The notes beneath the pieces were generated by a model, which saw only the letters and a program-made list of their open reading frames with translations, did not search any database and had not been told where the DNA came from. Positions 48,824 through 57,454 of a stretch of 61,033 nucleotides of DNA are shown in pieces; positions within the stretch are counted from its first letter, which is position 1; each line of letters begins with the position of its first letter. Made by a program: the position numbers and the translations under genes. The stretch is taken from assembly GCF_003205615.1 (NCBI RefSeq), contig NZ_PYBV01000044.1:25910-86942 (forward strand). Direction: 5' to 3'. This DNA comes from Micromonospora arborensis (lineage in GTDB: Bacteria; Actinomycetota; Actinomycetes; Mycobacteriales; Micromonosporaceae).

Positions 48824-51343
48824 CTAGACGTCGCCGGACCGTGCCCCGGGCAGCGTTCGCACGACGGTCAGCGTCACCGCGCCGTCCCGGTAGGACACCC
48901 TGAACATGTGGTGGCCCGCGTTCAGCACCCGCCGTTCCGGCAGGGAACGGAAGTGGCCCTTGATCGAGTCCCCGCTCATGATCGTCAGTACCGTGCGCGG
49001 AGTGAGGCGCGCGCGAATGTCCAGGGCGAGCTCGCCGTCCAGCACCAGGTCACCCGCGGCCCGCACGCTCGTGTAGTCGTGGTCGCCGGAGATGGTGATG
49101 GCGAGGCGACCCGCTCGGCTGACGGTCACGTCGCCGCCGACGTTCAGGACGTTGCCCGGCGCGACGTCGGTGAGAGTGAAGGACGCCGCGGACGCCGCTT
49201 CCCCGGACGACAGACCGGGCTGCAGAACACCGCTGTGGACCTCGATGCTGCCTGCCACGAATCCGCTGCCGCCGAGCGTGCCGCCCTTGACGTCGATCGA
49301 GCTTGCGTGTGAGCCGGTTATCGAAAGCTTGCCGCCTTCAACCGTCGTGCCGCCCTCGTAGGTGTCGTCGCCCGTCATGACCAGCGTGCCGCGGCCCTGC
49401 TTGGTCAGAGAAGCCGTGTAGAGGCGTTTGGCGATGTTGTTCCGAATGTAGGCCGCCCGCTGGTCCATCCATTCCTTGCGCCACTTGACGGCGTCCGCAT
49501 AGGTGATCTTGTCGTACAACTCGGGATGGCCGTTGGTGATGGCTTGGATGTAGGGATCAGCCAAAATGCCCTGAAGCATGAAGGCCTGTTCGCTAAGCGC
49601 GCCGTCCGGGTTCAGTACGTTGGGGCTGAATTCACCGGCGTAGGCAATGCCCTGCTCCTTGTAGCCCGCCAGCCACTCCAGATCTTCCCTTTCCCTTTCC
49701 TTGATCGCGATCTGGCTGATGTCGTTCGACCAGACGTCCAGGGGTGCTTTATCCATCTTGTAGGTCATGGGGCCCAGGAGCTGGCCGGGGCCATACATGC
49801 CTTTGGCCAGATCGGGAATCCCCCAGCCCCAGCGTTCGTCCGGAAGGCCGTCGGGAGCGGTCCAGGCGATGGATGCGCCGGAGGGGGAGGTTTGCCCGGT
49901 GCCGAGGAATCTCACACCGTCGGACATCTTGTTGTTCGCCGTGGTGAACATCAGTTCACGGACCTGCTTGGCGTCCATGTTCGGATAGCGGGAGAGCAGA
50001 ACCCCCATCACCGCTGTCGCAACGGGCGTCGCCGGAGACGTACCGCTCGAGTTTGAATAGCTGGTGTCACCACCGCTGTTCGTGGTCCGAACACTGTTTG
50101 AAGGGGTAGACACGGTCCACCATTTGGCGAGCCCCGCCTCGTTGAACCCGGACTGCTTTGAGTATTCGGGACTGTCCGCAGTGGGTGGTTGCACCCCGCC
50201 GACGGATACCCACTGCTTCTCCGCCAAGGGATTGAAGAAGGGGTACGCCGGGCGAAAATACGGGTTGCTCCAGTCGTTGTTGCCGGCCGACCTTACGTTG
50301 ACGGTACCGCTGTCCTTGATAGCGTCCCAGATGGCATCCATGAATGAGCGTCCGGGGTGCTTCGGATTGTATTGAATTCCGGCTTCCGAATAGCTCTTCT
50401 TGAAGAAGAAATACTGGTACTCCAGATCCTTCAGGAACTCGTTGGGGATAATGGTCGCCATTGCCGTGGCGCTGGTGCTGTCTTTGCCGCGCAGTTGGTA
50501 GGCGTTGGTGAGGTTGCCATTGACTCCAAGGTCGTTCCCTAGGCCGTCAAATCGGGTCCTGTCGATAGTCTGAACATAAGAGCCCCAACTGCTGTTGATG
50601 ACCTGGGCGCCTGCGTCGACCAAGGCCTTGTTGGCGGTACGCCAGTACACGTAATCGTGGAAGGGGCCGTGGGACTGGGTATCGGAGCCGCCGGTCATGG
50701 CGACATGCATCGTCGACCCAAAGGCGATGCCGTGCTGGTCTTTGACATCACGGATGCCGGAGGTGACCCCAAGCATGCCGGTCCCATGCGCGAAGTCACT
50801 TGTTCTCGCCTGATCACCGGCCACAGTGAACGGCTGGCCCGCAGTAAACGGGTTCGCCGGGGTTGCTGCGTTTCGGTACCCGAAGCCGGACGTGCCGTAG
50901 ACACCCTCCGCTCGCACCGGAACGATCAGCCTGGTCTGAAACGCTTCGTGTGTGGTCCGGTAGCCCGAATCCATCATGCCCAGCTTGACGCCCTGCCCGC
51001 GGTATCCCAGGGCGTAGGCGGTGGACGCGTTTACCGCGACGAGCTGCCATGGGGAATCGACCGCTGTGCCGGGGTTGGAAGGATTGTGGCCGGTGTAATA
51101 ACCATACTCCGGGGTCTCCCAACTGGCTTTAGCGGCATCTAGTTCCCCTGGCCTCGTGGCGACGAAGCCGGGGTCTCCCGGGTACGCCGGCCCGCCGCCC
51201 GTATGGCCAGGGGTCGATGTCGGACCAGTCTTGGATGATGCCGAGGCGAACCCGGCCGGAAACAACGCGATGCTTCCTCCGGCAGCAAGGACACCTCCCA
51301 GCCGACGCAGAAACTGCCGCCGACTAACGAACCTCATGCTCAT
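48824..51343 (-). CDS. Tat-exported S8 (subtilisin-type) serine protease with autotransporter-type repeat
   Basis: An 839-residue secreted protease. The ATG at 51341-51343 has GGAGGAG six bases upstream. A twin-arginine signal is present (SRRQFLRR at 7-14, hydrophobic stretch to about 34). The peptidase domain (about 95-520) shows the triad Asp125 (GMMDSG), His186 (FAHGTG) and Ser436 (GTSPATP), with SAGNN at the oxyanion position; all catalytic residues are intact. A helical spacer follows (about 535-645). Residues about 651-690 (GRGTLVMTGDDTYEGGTT and GGKLSITG) match the passenger-associated transport repeat of Gram-negative autotransporters, and the remaining beta-rich part to 839 looks like a beta-helix, but there is no membrane barrel. 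The substrate is unknown. Base use and slightly lower GC than its neighbours hint at transfer, by impression only. Confidence 0.9.
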   Translation of the reverse strand: MSMRFVSRRQFLRRLGGVLAAGGSIALFPAGFASASSKTGPTSTPGHTGGGPAYPGDPGFVATRPGELDAAKASWETPEYGYYTGHNPSNPGTAVDSPWQLVAVNASTAYALGYRGQGVKLGMMDSGYRTTHEAFQTRLIVPVRAEGVYGTSGFGYRNAATPANPFTAGQPFTVAGDQARTSDFAHGTGMLGVTSGIRDVKDQHGIAFGSTMHVAMTGGSDTQSHGPFHDYVYWRTANKALVDAGAQVINSSWGSYVQTIDRTRFDGLGNDLGVNGNLTNAYQLRGKDSTSATAMATIIPNEFLKDLEYQYFFFKKSYSEAGIQYNPKHPGRSFMDAIWDAIKDSGTVNVRSAGNNDWSNPYFRPAYPFFNPLAEKQWVSVGGVQPPTADSPEYSKQSGFNEAGLAKWWTVSTPSNSVRTTNSGGDTSYSNSSGTSPATPVATAVMGVLLSRYPNMDAKQVRELMFTTANNKMSDGVRFLGTGQTSPSGASIAWTAPDGLPDERWGWGIPDLAKGMYGPGQLLGPMTYKMDKAPLDVWSNDISQIAIKEREREDLEWLAGYKEQGIAYAGEFSPNVLNPDGALSEQAFMLQGILADPYIQAITNGHPELYDKITYADAVKWRKEWMDQRAAYIRNNIAKRLYTASLTKQGRGTLVMTGDDTYEGGTTVEGGKLSITGSHASSIDVKGGTLGGSGFVAGSIEVHSGVLQPGLSSGEAASAASFTLTDVAPGNVLNVGGDVTVSRAGRLAITISGDHDYTSVRAAGDLVLDGELALDIRARLTPRTVLTIMSGDSIKGHFRSLPERRVLNAGHHMFRVSYRDGAVTLTVVRTLPGARSGDV

Positions 51344-51457
51344 CTCCGACTCCTCCGATGGGTCGATATCTATAACGGGCCGGGGGCGGCCTGTTGCGCC
51401 CAGCGCCATGGTCTACACGCGCTGGTCGAGACAAAATGATGTGCCGTTCTGCCGCTT

Positions 51458-51733
51458 CTACCAGGCGGCGGATGTCGACGGCTTTGCTCGGGATCCCGAC
51501 TGCGGCGCGAGCCGAAGCACGAACGTCGGGTGCCAACTGCTGATGAGGCTGTCGCCGAGGATGACTTCGACGCCGGAAACGCTCCATGCCAGTGGCTCGA
51601 CCAAGGCAGACGGCGCAAGCCGGGAACCGGCAACGGCCATTGCGAACCGACGCGGTGCGCGCACCTTTGCGGCGGCAGCCGCGATCAGCAGGAACCCCGG
51701 CCACGTCAGAACGGCGAACTGGAACGCTCCCAC
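51458..51733 (-). pseudogene. truncated MauE/DoxX-like membrane protein
   Basis: Starts at GTG 51731-51733 with a strong AGGGAGG ribosome site (51741-51747) seven bases upstream. The first 70 of its 91 residues look like the N-terminal half of a MauE-family membrane protein: one hydrophobic segment (FAVLTWPGFLLIAAAAAKV), then a typical APRRFAMAVAGSRLAPSALV and EPLAWSVSGVEVILG. Relatives have about 150-200 residues, four membrane segments and often a Cys-x-Cys site for disulfide chemistry. Here the sequence turns into composition without family features and stops. It is therefore probably a deletion remnant, though a short functional peptide is not excluded. It lies just ahead of the protease gene on the same strand. 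Confidence 0.5.
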
Positions 51734-51760
51734 AAGTGGGCCTCCCTATATGTTCACCAA

Positions 51761-51789
51761 ATTAGACTGCGACAGAAGTCCGTCGTCAA
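51761..51789 (-). promoter_or_regulatory. housekeeping-type promoter for the MauE fragment and protease
   Basis: On the minus strand, -35 TTGACG (51784-51789) and -10 TCTAAT (51761-51766) are separated by 17 bases. Transcription would begin near 51754, a few bases before the AGGGAGG ribosome site. It sits in an AT-rich patch. With no other promoter visible, it probably also drives the protease 390 bases downstream. Confidence 0.55.
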
Positions 51790-52081
51790 GAGGGCAAAAT
51801 CTGTCCACCAGAAGCAGTTTGAGCGACCGTCTATATGGATTGACATAACTGTTGTGCGCCGGGCCGTGGGCTGCGTCCACGGAAGTCGTGTACGACTTGC
51901 CCGTAATGGGCTTGTTGTGCAGATGAGAGACGGCGCTCCTGCGCTCGGCCACCGCACGCGCGTAGGACGAGCGTCCCGCGTCCGCGATCAGTCCCTGCCG
52001 AGCAGCCCAGTGCGCCAAAGTCGTCCACCGCGCGGCTGCGCTCCTCATCGACTCGCAGAAGACCGACCGGATCCTTTCGGC

Positions 52082-52116
52082 GAGGTCCCCGCCCCACACC
52101 GCGGGACGGGGACCTC
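52082..52116. terminator. strong hairpin in the gap 51734-52653
   Basis: GAGGTCCCCG and CGGGGACCTC form a perfect 10-base stem around 15 bases. It lies in a 920-base stretch without an intact gene. A minus-strand frame ending just before it (last residues about PANETARLN, stop near 52131) suggests that a now-degraded minus-strand gene once ended here. Apart from this and the two promoters listed, I see nothing in the gap. Confidence 0.5.
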
Positions 52117-52469
52117 TCGTCGAGCGATCAGTTCAGCCGCGCCGTCTCGTTGGCCGGCGCCCCTTACCTCCGGCGGCATCGGAGCAGCGTGACGGCGGTT
52201 GTCCCGTCCACGGTGAGGGCACCGTCCGAGGCGAGTTGGCGCCGGGTTGGTGGCCGTCTGCGTCGGCATCCCCTTCGGCACACCCGACCGCAATGGACCC
52301 TTCCCACGGCGGAGCCATCACCGACGATGGCGTGGAACGCCGGGCGTTCGCCGACTGTCGGTACGACCGTCCACTGAGCCCGGCGGCCGGGTTTCCGCCC
52401 GGCCCGTCAACGCCAGGGTTGCCCGCTGTTCGAGCGTGTTCGGTGGTGGCCGAATCGGCTCAGTCGTGT

Positions 52470-52507
52470 CGATATCTATTGACATCGCTGCCGGAACAAC
52501 GTTGTCT
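52470..52507 (+). promoter_or_regulatory. operator-like dyad overlapping a promoter upstream of the GH2 gene
   Basis: CGATATC, TATT, GACATCG is a dyad with one mismatch (52470-52487). It overlaps a consensus -35 TTGACA (52479-52484); 17 bases on is a weak -10, TTGTCT (52502-52507). The leader to the GH2 start is about 140 bases. The 12-mer GTCGATATCTAT that begins the dyad recurs at 51362-51373 just upstream of the protease gene, so one regulator might touch both. Confidence 0.4.
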
Positions 52508-52653
52508 TGTGTTCAGCCGTGACCTGCGCGTGGTGGGATCCGGCAGCGGGTCCGTCCTGCCTCGGGAACATCGACCAGTGACCCGACCGCCCACCCTCGG
52601 AGCGCACCACTGGCAGCCGCCGCCCCCGTCCGCACTCCCGAAGGGCCGACCGC

Positions 52654-55182
52654 ATGACCCGACGCGCCTCCAGCCGACGCTGGCCATTCCTCGCCTTCGC
52701 CACCGCGGCCGTCCTGGTCGCGACCACAGCGCCGACCGCCGCGACCGCCGCGCCCCAACCCGACGCCGACACCGGTTGGACGAAGGGAACACCGCCGCTC
52801 TCCACGCCGTGGACGGATGACGTCTCACCCACCAACGCGCTGCCCGAATATCCGCGGCCGCAGCTGACCCGGTCCCGCTGGCAGAACCTCAACGGCGTGT
52901 GGGAGTTCGCCGGTGCGGCCGCCGGCGAGGCCCCGCCGGTCGGCGAGCAGTTGGCCGAGCGGGTGTTGGTGCCCTACCCCATCGAGTCGGCCCTCTCCGG
53001 CATCCAACGGCACGAGGACCGGATGTGGTACCGCCGGACCTTCACCGTGCCCGAGCGGTGGCAGGTCGGCCGGGGTCAACGCCTGGTGCTGCACTTCGGC
53101 GCGGTCGACTACGACTCGAGGGTGTGGGTCAACGGCCACCAGGTGGCGATGCACCGGGGCGGCTACGACGGGTTCGACGCCGATGTCACCGACGCACTGC
53201 GGCCCGGCGGGCAGCAGGAGCTGATCGTCTGGGCCGAGGACCTGACCGACGCGACGTTCCAGCCGATCGGCAAACAGCGCCGGGTCGGCGACCGGGGCAT
53301 CTTCTACCAGGGCAGTTCCGGCATCTGGCAGACGGTCTGGATGGAGCCCGTCTCGGCCACGGGTGCCATCGACTCGCTGAACCTGACGCCCGACCTGGGC
53401 GACAAGTCCCTGCGGTTGCGCGCGAACCCCACCTCCGGGGCCGAGGGCCTCACCGTCGAGGCCGTGGCGTACGACGGCCACAAGGCCGTCGGGCGCGTCT
53501 CCGGTCCGGCCGGGACCGACCTGACGATACCCATCGCCAAGCCCAAGCTGTGGTCACCCGACTCGCCTTTCCTCTACGACCTCCGGGTACGCCTGTTCGA
53601 CGGCCGCAAGCGGGTCGACGAGGTCGGCTCCTACTTCGGGATGCGCGAGATCGGCAAGGCGAAGGGCGCCGACGGCAAGCTTCGCATGACGTTGAACGGC
53701 AAGATTCTCTTCCACATGTCCACCCTCGACCAGGGCTTCTGGCCCGACGGGCTGAACACCGCCCCGACGGACGATGCGTTGCGCTTCGACCTGGAGCAGC
53801 ACAAGGTGCTCGGCTTCAACACCGTCCGCAAGCACATCAAGGTCGAGCCCGGTCGCTGGTACTACTGGGCGGACCGGCTGGGGCTGATGGTGTGGCAGGA
53901 CATGCCCGCGACGAAGCCCGGCCGCCCGACGGTCGAGTGGCAGCGGCAGTGGGAATCCGAGCTCGGCGAGATGATCCGCGAACACGCCGCGCATCCGTCG
54001 ATCGTGGTGTGGGTGCCGTTCAACGAGGGCTGGGGTGAGTGGGACCGGGGCGCCACCGGCCGCATCGCCGACTCGGTGAAGCAGCAGGACCCAACCCGGC
54101 TCGTCAACGCGCACAGCGGCGTGAACTGCTGCGACTCCCTCGGTGACTCCGGACGCGGGGACATCATCGACCACCACCAGTACCTCGGTCCGGCGTCGCC
54201 ACTGCCCACCGCCGACCGGGTGGCCGTCGATGGAGAGCACGGCGGGATGGGCCTCGAGGTCGACGGTCACATGTGGTTCGGCGAGGGCGGCGCGTACTGG
54301 ATGGCGCCGGACTCCGAATCGCTGACCCGACGGTACGTGGAGAACCAGCGCGACCTGCTGCGCATAGCGAACACCTGCGGGGTGTCGGCCGGTGTCTACA
54401 CCCAGATCACCGACGTCGAGCACGAGGTCAACGGCTTCTTCACCTACGACCGCCGCGTCGAGAAGATGGACTTCGACCAGGTGCGCGCGGTGAACGAGGC
54501 GGTCATCCGCTCGGCCGACGGTACCGGCGCGAACGTTCCTCCGCCGCCGCCCGGCACGCCCGGCCTCACCGGAGTCGGCTACTGGCCGCTGGACGAGAAC
54601 GCCGGCGACACGGCCAACGACGAGGCGGGCAACAATGACGGCCGGCTGGTCGCCGCGCCCACCTGGACGGCCGGCAAGACGGGTTCGGGCCTGCTGTTCA
54701 ACGGCAGCAACCAGTACGTCGACACCGGCAGGACCATCCTCGACACCACCGCCAGCTACTCGGCCTCAGCGTGGGTGCGGCTCGACAGCGCGGGTGGCGC
54801 CTTCCAGACGGTGGTGAGCCAGGACGGCGCCTCGAACAGCGCCTTCTACCTGCAGTACTCGGGCGCTGACCGACGGTTCGCGATGAGCTTCGCCGGGGTG
54901 CGGGCCCTCGCGCCGACCACCCCGGTCGCCGGGCAGTGGTACCACCTTGTCGGTGTCCGGGACGCGGCGACGGGCCAGCTGCGCCTCTACGTCGACGGGC
55001 AACTCGCCGGGCAGGCGAGCGCCTGCCTCGGCGACGGTTCCACCGGGCCCCTGGTCATCGGCCGCGGCAAGTTCGGCGGCAACCCCGTCGACTACCTCGA
55101 CGGCACGATCGACCAGGTGCACGTCTACGACCGCGCGCTGAGCGCCGCCGAAGTGACGGCGCTCTACGAGTCCGGAAAGTAG
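52654..55182 (+). CDS. secreted GH2-family glycoside hydrolase with C-terminal LamG domain
   Basis: An 842-residue exported glycosidase. The Sec signal is MTRRASSRRWPFLAFATAAV onwards, with cleavage likely after ATAA near residue 33. The GH2 sugar-binding jelly roll spans about 65-230 (WYRRTFTVPERW, VWVNGHQV), the Ig-like linker about 235-330, and the catalytic barrel about 335-620 with FNEGWGEW, where Glu458 is the expected acid/base. The usual second glutamate should lie in the following strands (VDGEHGG or WFGEGGAYW, about 530-550). A linker (NVPPPPPGTP, about 630-640) leads to a concanavalin/LamG_3-type carbohydrate-binding domain (about 642-842). The family includes beta-galactosidase, beta-glucuronidase and beta-mannosidase; the exact sugar is not readable. 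It acts outside the cell on plant or microbial glycans. A weak GAAGGG precedes the ATG. A terminator follows. Confidence 0.92.
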   Translation: MTRRASSRRWPFLAFATAAVLVATTAPTAATAAPQPDADTGWTKGTPPLSTPWTDDVSPTNALPEYPRPQLTRSRWQNLNGVWEFAGAAAGEAPPVGEQLAERVLVPYPIESALSGIQRHEDRMWYRRTFTVPERWQVGRGQRLVLHFGAVDYDSRVWVNGHQVAMHRGGYDGFDADVTDALRPGGQQELIVWAEDLTDATFQPIGKQRRVGDRGIFYQGSSGIWQTVWMEPVSATGAIDSLNLTPDLGDKSLRLRANPTSGAEGLTVEAVAYDGHKAVGRVSGPAGTDLTIPIAKPKLWSPDSPFLYDLRVRLFDGRKRVDEVGSYFGMREIGKAKGADGKLRMTLNGKILFHMSTLDQGFWPDGLNTAPTDDALRFDLEQHKVLGFNTVRKHIKVEPGRWYYWADRLGLMVWQDMPATKPGRPTVEWQRQWESELGEMIREHAAHPSIVVWVPFNEGWGEWDRGATGRIADSVKQQDPTRLVNAHSGVNCCDSLGDSGRGDIIDHHQYLGPASPLPTADRVAVDGEHGGMGLEVDGHMWFGEGGAYWMAPDSESLTRRYVENQRDLLRIANTCGVSAGVYTQITDVEHEVNGFFTYDRRVEKMDFDQVRAVNEAVIRSADGTGANVPPPPPGTPGLTGVGYWPLDENAGDTANDEAGNNDGRLVAAPTWTAGKTGSGLLFNGSNQYVDTGRTILDTTASYSASAWVRLDSAGGAFQTVVSQDGASNSAFYLQYSGADRRFAMSFAGVRALAPTTPVAGQWYHLVGVRDAATGQLRLYVDGQLAGQASACLGDGSTGPLVIGRGKFGGNPVDYLDGTIDQVHVYDRALSAAEVTALYESGK

Positions 55183-55195
55183 CACCGCGGGTTTC

Positions 55196-55225
55196 CCGGG
55201 AGGGGGCGACGACGTCCCCTCCCGG
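55196..55225. terminator. bidirectional hairpin between convergent genes
   Basis: A perfect 10-base stem, CCGGGAGGGG and CCCCTCCCGG, with a 10-base loop, lies 14 bases after the GH2 stop and 64 bases after the end of the convergent methyltransferase gene. It is well placed to stop both transcripts. Confidence 0.75.
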
Positions 55226-55288
55226 CCCGTGCCAGCGAACGAACATGCCACGTGACCTGGGCGGACGAGGTTTCCGGCAAGGGCAGAG

Positions 55289-56119
55289 TCAGGCGGGCCG
55301 GGCGCGGGCGTAGACGTCGCCCGAGTTGGCCTCGTGGGGCAGCGCCCGCAGGTACGCCGCCACCTCGCCCGCCGACCGCCAGCCATCAAGGGCGAACGCC
55401 ATCTCGTCGCCGAGCGCCACGGTGAACGTGGTGAAGCCCAGCCAGGTGAGCCGGTCCAGGCAGTGCGCGGCCAGGTCCCGTTCGATGGTGGTGAACTCGA
55501 AGGACAGCGCCGGCAGGGGGCGGCTCAATCCGGCCAGCACGGCGTCCTCGAACCCCTCCACGTCGATCTTTACGAAGCCCGGCACGCCGTGCGCCGCGAC
55601 CAGGGTGTCGAGTGTGGTTCCGGCCACCTCGATCTCGACGTCCCAGATCTCGTCCTCCCAGCCGCCGGCCCCACCGGCGGCCTGCAGGAAGCCCGCCGAC
55701 GCCGTGGAGATCGTCGGGTTCGCCGAGTTGACGTGCAGCCGCACCGGCCCGGTACACGCCCCGCACGCCGCCTCCACCACGGTCACCCGGTCGTCGTCCG
55801 CGTAGAGCGCGCGCAGCGCCCGGGTGCAGAGCGGTTGCGGCTCGACGGCCACCACGCGGGCGCCCAGCCGCCGGAAGCTGCCGAGCCGGTCGCCCACGTG
55901 CGCGCCGACGTCGAAGACCAGGTCCCCTGGGCGGACCAGGGGCGCGTAGAACGCGTCCATCGCCGCCTCGCGGGCCGGGTCGCCGTAGTACGCCTCCAGG
56001 GAGCGGCGCAACCCGGACAGGGTCGGGTCCGCCTTGAGTGCCTCCACCGCGCTGAGGTCATCGACCACTGGTCTGACCGTAGTCGCGTCCGGAGCAACGC
56101 GAGGGCGATTCGCGTCCAT
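55289..56119 (-). CDS. FkbM-family methyltransferase
   Basis: A 276-residue SAM-dependent methyltransferase of the FkbM family, which methylates hydroxyl groups of sugars, polyketides or peptides. The SAM-binding motif GDLVFDVGAHVGDRLGSF lies at about 65-82, the acidic loop VVAVEPQP at about 89-96, and the family signature FVKIDVEGFEDAVLAGL at about 183-199. The ATG at 56117-56119 is used; a GTG at VVDDLSAVEAL is an alternative and neither has a strong ribosome site. It is convergent with the GH2 gene and lies far from the NRPS operons, so a role in that pathway is not supported. The 272 bases to the next gene show no clear feature. Confidence 0.88.
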   Translation of the reverse strand: MDANRPRVAPDATTVRPVVDDLSAVEALKADPTLSGLRRSLEAYYGDPAREAAMDAFYAPLVRPGDLVFDVGAHVGDRLGSFRRLGARVVAVEPQPLCTRALRALYADDDRVTVVEAACGACTGPVRLHVNSANPTISTASAGFLQAAGGAGGWEDEIWDVEIEVAGTTLDTLVAAHGVPGFVKIDVEGFEDAVLAGLSRPLPALSFEFTTIERDLAAHCLDRLTWLGFTTFTVALGDEMAFALDGWRSAGEVAAYLRALPHEANSGDVYARARPA

Positions 56120-56391
56120 TTGCCGGGCACCCCTGGATGCCGGCCTCCAAGGATGGCTTAGGCGGGGATCGTGGCCCGCCACAGCGTGGGCTGGCGGTTC
56201 GACCTAGCCGGGCGCGCCGACGAGGTGCCCGAGCGCGCGGTCCGGACCGCCGACGCCGCCGGCGTGTGGGTCCGCATCGCCGACTTCAACGCTGAGGAGG
56301 CTGCCCCCCACAGGGCTCGGAGTAACAGTGCTATCACACAGAGGATATCCGCAGCGGCGACCACGGATGCCCACGGCCAGCCTCGGCACGG

Positions 56392-57351
56392 TCATCCTGC
56401 TGGAGCGAGGTTAGGCGACCCGATGTCCTGCCGGTGTTCGGCCGGGCTGAGACCGCGTACCCGTTTGAAGGCCGCGCTGAGTGCGAATGAGCTGCCGTAG
56501 CCGACCTGGCGGGCCACCGTGCCGATGGTGATGTCCGGATCGCGCAACAGGTCGGCGGCCAGCGCGAGCCGCCAGTTGGTGAGGTACGCCATCGGAGGCT
56601 CGCCGACCAGTTCGGTGAACCGGCGGGCCAGCACGGCCCGTGAGATACCAGTGCCGGCCGCGAGGGTGGCCACCGTCCAGGGCTTTGCAGGGTGGTCGTG
56701 CAGGAGCCGCAACGCCCTGCCGACCACCGGGTCGCCGTGCGCTCGATACCAGGCAGGCGCCGCCGCCTCCGGCCGGGAGAACCAGGCCCGGAGTACGGCG
56801 ATGAGCAGTAGGTCGAGCAGCCGGTCCAGGACCACCTCCTGCCCCGGCTCGTCCTTGGTCATCTCGTCGCTGAGCAACGGGACGAGCGGGCTGTCCAGTG
56901 CTCCGGCCGGCAGCGCCAGGAGATGGGGCAGGACCCGCAGCAGCCGTTGGCTGACCTCGCCCTGCAACTGGTACGTGCCACTGAGCAGCACCGCGGTTCC
57001 GTCAGCGCGTTCGCCCCAGGCCCGGACACCCAGGTCCATCACTTCGCACAACTCATCCCCGGCGGGCGTGGTGGTGCGCTCTCCGGGATGGATCACTGCC
57101 TGCGGCGCCGTGGCCGGGTCGTCGGCGATCGTGTATGGCTCCGGGCCACGGATGATCGCGACATCGCCGACGCCCAGCGGCACCGGAGTACCCCGGGCCG
57201 GCACCACCCACGCCGTGCCACGCAGCATGGTGACCAGAGTGAGTGGCGCGCGATCCTGGATCCGTACCGACCAGGGCGGGTCGAACACCGACCGCATCAG
57301 GAACGCACCGCGCGCCCTCGGCCCGTCCAGCAGCCCCGCGAGCGCATCCAT
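56392..57351 (-). CDS. AraC-family transcriptional regulator
   Basis: A 319-residue regulator. The N-terminal half is a cupin-like AraC ligand domain (Cupin_6 type: SVFDPPWSVRIQDRAPLTLV, then PVPLGVGDVAIIRGPEPY at about 55-75). The C-terminal 100 residues form two helix-turn-helix units, with WTVATLAAGTGISRAVLARRF (first) and ITIGTVARQVGYGSSFALSAAF (second), followed by the family ending KRVRGLSPAEHR. It is divergent from the reductase/DUF1772 operon 103 bases away, the usual arrangement for a regulator of those genes. Ligand unknown. Confidence 0.93.
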   Translation of the reverse strand: MDALAGLLDGPRARGAFLMRSVFDPPWSVRIQDRAPLTLVTMLRGTAWVVPARGTPVPLGVGDVAIIRGPEPYTIADDPATAPQAVIHPGERTTTPAGDELCEVMDLGVRAWGERADGTAVLLSGTYQLQGEVSQRLLRVLPHLLALPAGALDSPLVPLLSDEMTKDEPGQEVVLDRLLDLLLIAVLRAWFSRPEAAAPAWYRAHGDPVVGRALRLLHDHPAKPWTVATLAAGTGISRAVLARRFTELVGEPPMAYLTNWRLALAADLLRDPDITIGTVARQVGYGSSFALSAAFKRVRGLSPAEHRQDIGSPNLAPAG

Positions 57352-57381
57352 GCGCTCAGGTTAGCCCTCTGACGTGGACGG

Positions 57382-57414
57382 TCGAGACGCCGGGACATGC
57401 GATCGAGAGTCTCG
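57382..57414. promoter_or_regulatory. AraC-type direct repeat and small palindrome, operator candidate
   Basis: TCGAGA occurs at 57382-57387 and again at 57403-57408, 21 bases apart (two helical turns), as expected for AraC half-sites. The second copy is part of an 11-base palindrome, CGAGA-G-TCTCG (57404-57414). It lies between the regulator and the reductase gene. Confidence 0.4.
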
Positions 57415-57454
57415 CTCATTCCCGGTGCGCTCGCCCTCGACTTGACTGATTGGC

